A DNA stretch of 20,593 bases from CAMLHU01 sp049680185 (GTDB taxonomy: Bacteria > Gemmatimonadota > Gemmatimonadetes > Gemmatimonadales > GWC2-71-9), in assembly GCA_049680185.1 (NCBI GenBank), contig JBAUHI010000090.1, positions 1-20,593 on the forward strand, in the 5' to 3' direction. The notes beneath the pieces are model-generated. The model was not told the DNA's origin and did not search any database. It was given only the letters and a program-made list of their open reading frames with translations. Within the stretch, counting starts at the first letter, position 1, and each line of letters begins with the position of its first letter. The position numbers and the translations under genes were made by a program. Shown here piece by piece: positions 20,368-20,593 of this stretch.

Positions 20368-20593
20368 ATGCGATTCACCATCGGAGTTTTGGCCCTGGCC
20401 GTCGTGGCAGCGCCGTCGCTCAGTGCGCAAGGGCCCACTCCTGCCAACGCCGCCAGTCATTACACAGCGATGCAAAAGGCGCTCCGGAACATCGTGGTGC
20501 TTGAGGAGCGCTATTACGCCGACCACGGGACCTACACCACCGACCAGGCGGCGCTCGGGGCACCGATGCCTAAGACGCACGCTGAGGCGGTGG
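20368..20593 (+). CDS. Secreted protein with type-IV-pilin-like sequence (3' end missing)
   Basis: The first 75 codons are present. Residues 1-20 form a Sec signal peptide (MRFTIGVLALAVVAAPSLSA, then QG). After a short linker, residues 33-66 (TAMQKALRNIVVLEERYYAD, then HGTYTTDQAALG) resemble the end of the long helix and first turn of PilE/PilA-type pilins, which typically read 'L..I..AQE.YY.DHGTYT.D...LG'. The pilin leader (GF-TLIE) is absent, so it would not be processed by prepilin peptidase. It appears to be a soluble pilin-fold protein. Whether it belongs to the ABC operon is open: it is on the same strand only 29 bases downstream but has its own strong ribosome site. The frame is open to the window end. 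Confidence 0.7.
   Translation, partial: MRFTIGVLALAVVAAPSLSAQGPTPANAASHYTAMQKALRNIVVLEERYYADHGTYTTDQAALGAPMPKTHAEAV

Overview
The window is high-GC bacterial DNA with tightly packed genes, frequent GTG/TTG starts, 1-4 base gene overlaps, and a very large surface lipoprotein rich in Ser/Thr/Asp/Val/Gly. These traits, together with the GTSL-type esterase and the giant Ig-like lipoprotein, most resemble Gemmatimonadota or a neighbouring high-GC Gram-negative phylum. That assignment is inference from style, not from a marker gene; no rRNA or tRNA is visible.

Left part (1-2565). A FtsX/MacB-type permease (cut by the window edge) and its ATPase form a YbbP-YbbA pair on the minus strand. They are divergent from a TesA-like SGNH esterase lipoprotein on the plus strand. 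This is the same arrangement as ybbA-ybbP/tesA in E. coli, so it is conserved 'housekeeping' context. The intergenic DNA around these genes is built from degenerate heptanucleotide tandem repeats.

Middle (2566-16194, all minus strand). A gene of 4084 codons takes up 60% of the window. It encodes a predicted lipoprotein: a short N-terminal domain, a Big_2-like domain, eight Big_1/invasin-like Ig repeats, then two large homologous blocks. Each block is a Trp-rich cap, six beta-rich modules and an end-cap, with an extra Ig-like domain joining the blocks. A hairpin terminator follows it. Downstream, beyond a 375-base intergenic region made of repeat fragments, lies a CopD-like eight-helix membrane protein.

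Right part (16195-20593, plus strand). A divergent operon starts from a good TTGACA-N17-TACTGT promoter with a palindrome over the start point. It encodes a YtrA-type GntR repressor, an ABC ATPase, a small ABC-2-like permease, and two consecutive membrane-anchored periplasmic proteins that appear to be distant paralogues of each other. A secreted protein with a type-IV-pilin-like sequence follows and is cut by the window end. The first three genes are a familiar regulator/exporter set. The two anchored paralogues and the pilin-like protein are the least explained part and the best candidate for an undescribed accessory system. The giant two-block lipoprotein is the other main point of interest.
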